Source of the DNA: Thermoplasmata archaeon
Lineage (GTDB): Archaea; Thermoplasmatota; Thermoplasmata; Thermoplasmatales; B87-G9
Length of the DNA stretch: 6,637 bases
Assembly: GCA_003649695.1 (NCBI GenBank)
Contig: QMSR01000050.1
Span: 1 to 6,637, forward strand
Direction of reading: 5' to 3'
Part shown: positions 6,384 to 6,637 of the stretch, in pieces
Position numbering within the stretch: the stretch's first letter is position 1
How the letters are laid out: every line of letters begins with the position of its first letter
Made by a program: the position numbers and the translations under genes
The notes under the pieces: model-generated
Databases searched by the model: none
Told to the model about the DNA's origin: nothing
The model's input: the letters and a program-made list of their open reading frames with translations, nothing else

Positions 6384-6413
6384 TGGGCACTATTCAAAGG
6401 GTGTATCGGCTTG

Positions 6414-6637
6414 GTTCTGAGCCTACCTATGAGGGATGGAAACTGATGTAGTTGCTGAGATCCCCTCGATGACCGAGGTTGTTCTGAGCCTACCTATGAG
6501 GGATGGAAACTTACGAGGGAGCCGACAAGATCTTCGACTCTACAGGTTCTGAGCCTACCTATGAGGGATGGAAACAAACTCCCTGGACTACTTCTCCCTT
6601 GACTCCTTAGAGTTCTGAGCCTACCTATGAGGGATGG
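6414..6637 (+). CRISPR. CRISPR array, leader-proximal end, 30-bp repeats
   Basis: Four identical repeat copies begin at 6414, 6481, 6546 and 6612; the first three are full 30-bp units and the last is cut at 26 bp by the window edge. The repeat starts GTTCTGAGCC and ends GGATGGAAAC, with core CCTACCTATGAGG. Spacers are 37 bp (6444-6480), 35 bp (6511-6545) and 36 bp (6576-6611), all different. The GAAAC 3' end and 30-bp length fit type I-A/I-B and Cas6 processing; the last 8 nt (ATGGAAAC) would be the crRNA 5' tag. Internal pairing in the repeat is weak, consistent with an unstructured repeat. The array is read left to right from the promoter at 6378-6383. The identity of the repeats fits the leader end, where copies are youngest. 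Confidence 0.98.

Larger units (their letters stand above)
6284..6413 (+). promoter_or_regulatory. CRISPR leader
   Basis: A 130-bp stretch between the cas2 stop and the first repeat with no convincing gene. It contains a TATAAT box and a 6-bp inverted repeat (separate entries), and becomes AT-richer toward its centre (about 6345-6385). Its position directly upstream of the repeat end that starts GTTCTGAG, with the array reading toward the GAAAC end, is what is expected for the leader that promotes transcription and, in active systems, spacer integration at its boundary. Confidence 0.75.

Noticed and set aside
6406..6424. GGCT/AGCC inverted pair spanning the leader-repeat junction
   Set aside because: Only 4 bp and partly within the repeat; too short to support a claim.
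6464..6478. Hairpin CCTCG-ATGAC-CGAGG in spacer 1
   Set aside because: A 5-bp stem in one acquired spacer; spacers derive from invader DNA, so chance is the likeliest cause.

Overview
The window is almost entirely one CRISPR-Cas locus, read left to right on the + strand. It carries the 3' end of cas6, a stand-alone Cas3' helicase, a stand-alone Cas3'' HD nuclease with an extra N-terminal domain, a Cas8-type large subunit, Cas7 (DevR/Csa2-like), Cas5, a Cas2 lacking its N-terminus, a leader with a near-perfect -10 box, and the first units of a CRISPR array with 30-bp repeats. It is a class 1, type I system. Separate helicase and HD genes plus a DevR/Csa2-type Cas7 point to subtype I-A or an I-A/I-B intermediate. 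I could not assign the Cas8 to a named subfamily.

The host is very probably a bacterium: genes are tightly overlapped, and most starts have good Shine-Dalgarno (SD) sequences of GGAGG/GAGGGG type. The repeat (core CCTACCTATGAGG, 3' end GAAAC) resembles, from memory, repeats of thermophilic Clostridia and their neighbours. The phylum cannot be fixed from this window.

Layout: positions 1-5978 form one operon with overlaps or gaps of a few bases. Cas6 processes crRNA; Cas8, Cas7, Cas5 and probably an internally translated Cas11 form Cascade; Cas3' and Cas3'' unwind and cut the target. Positions 5967-6283 look like a scar: the Cas5 reading frame stops early, what looks like its C-terminal coding continues in another frame, and this abuts a Cas2 frame that begins after the conserved first beta strand and catalytic Asp. 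No cas1 or cas4 lies between cas5 and cas2. Positions 6284-6413 are the leader, and 6414-6637 is the array, cut by the window edge.

Most interesting points: (1) an ideal SD and in-frame ATG inside cas8 that would yield a 134-residue helical Cas11; (2) apparent deletion of the adaptation genes, including the 5' end of cas2, with the interference genes left largely intact; (3) a split, permuted Cas3 in which the helicase accessory domain appears to be attached to the HD nuclease.
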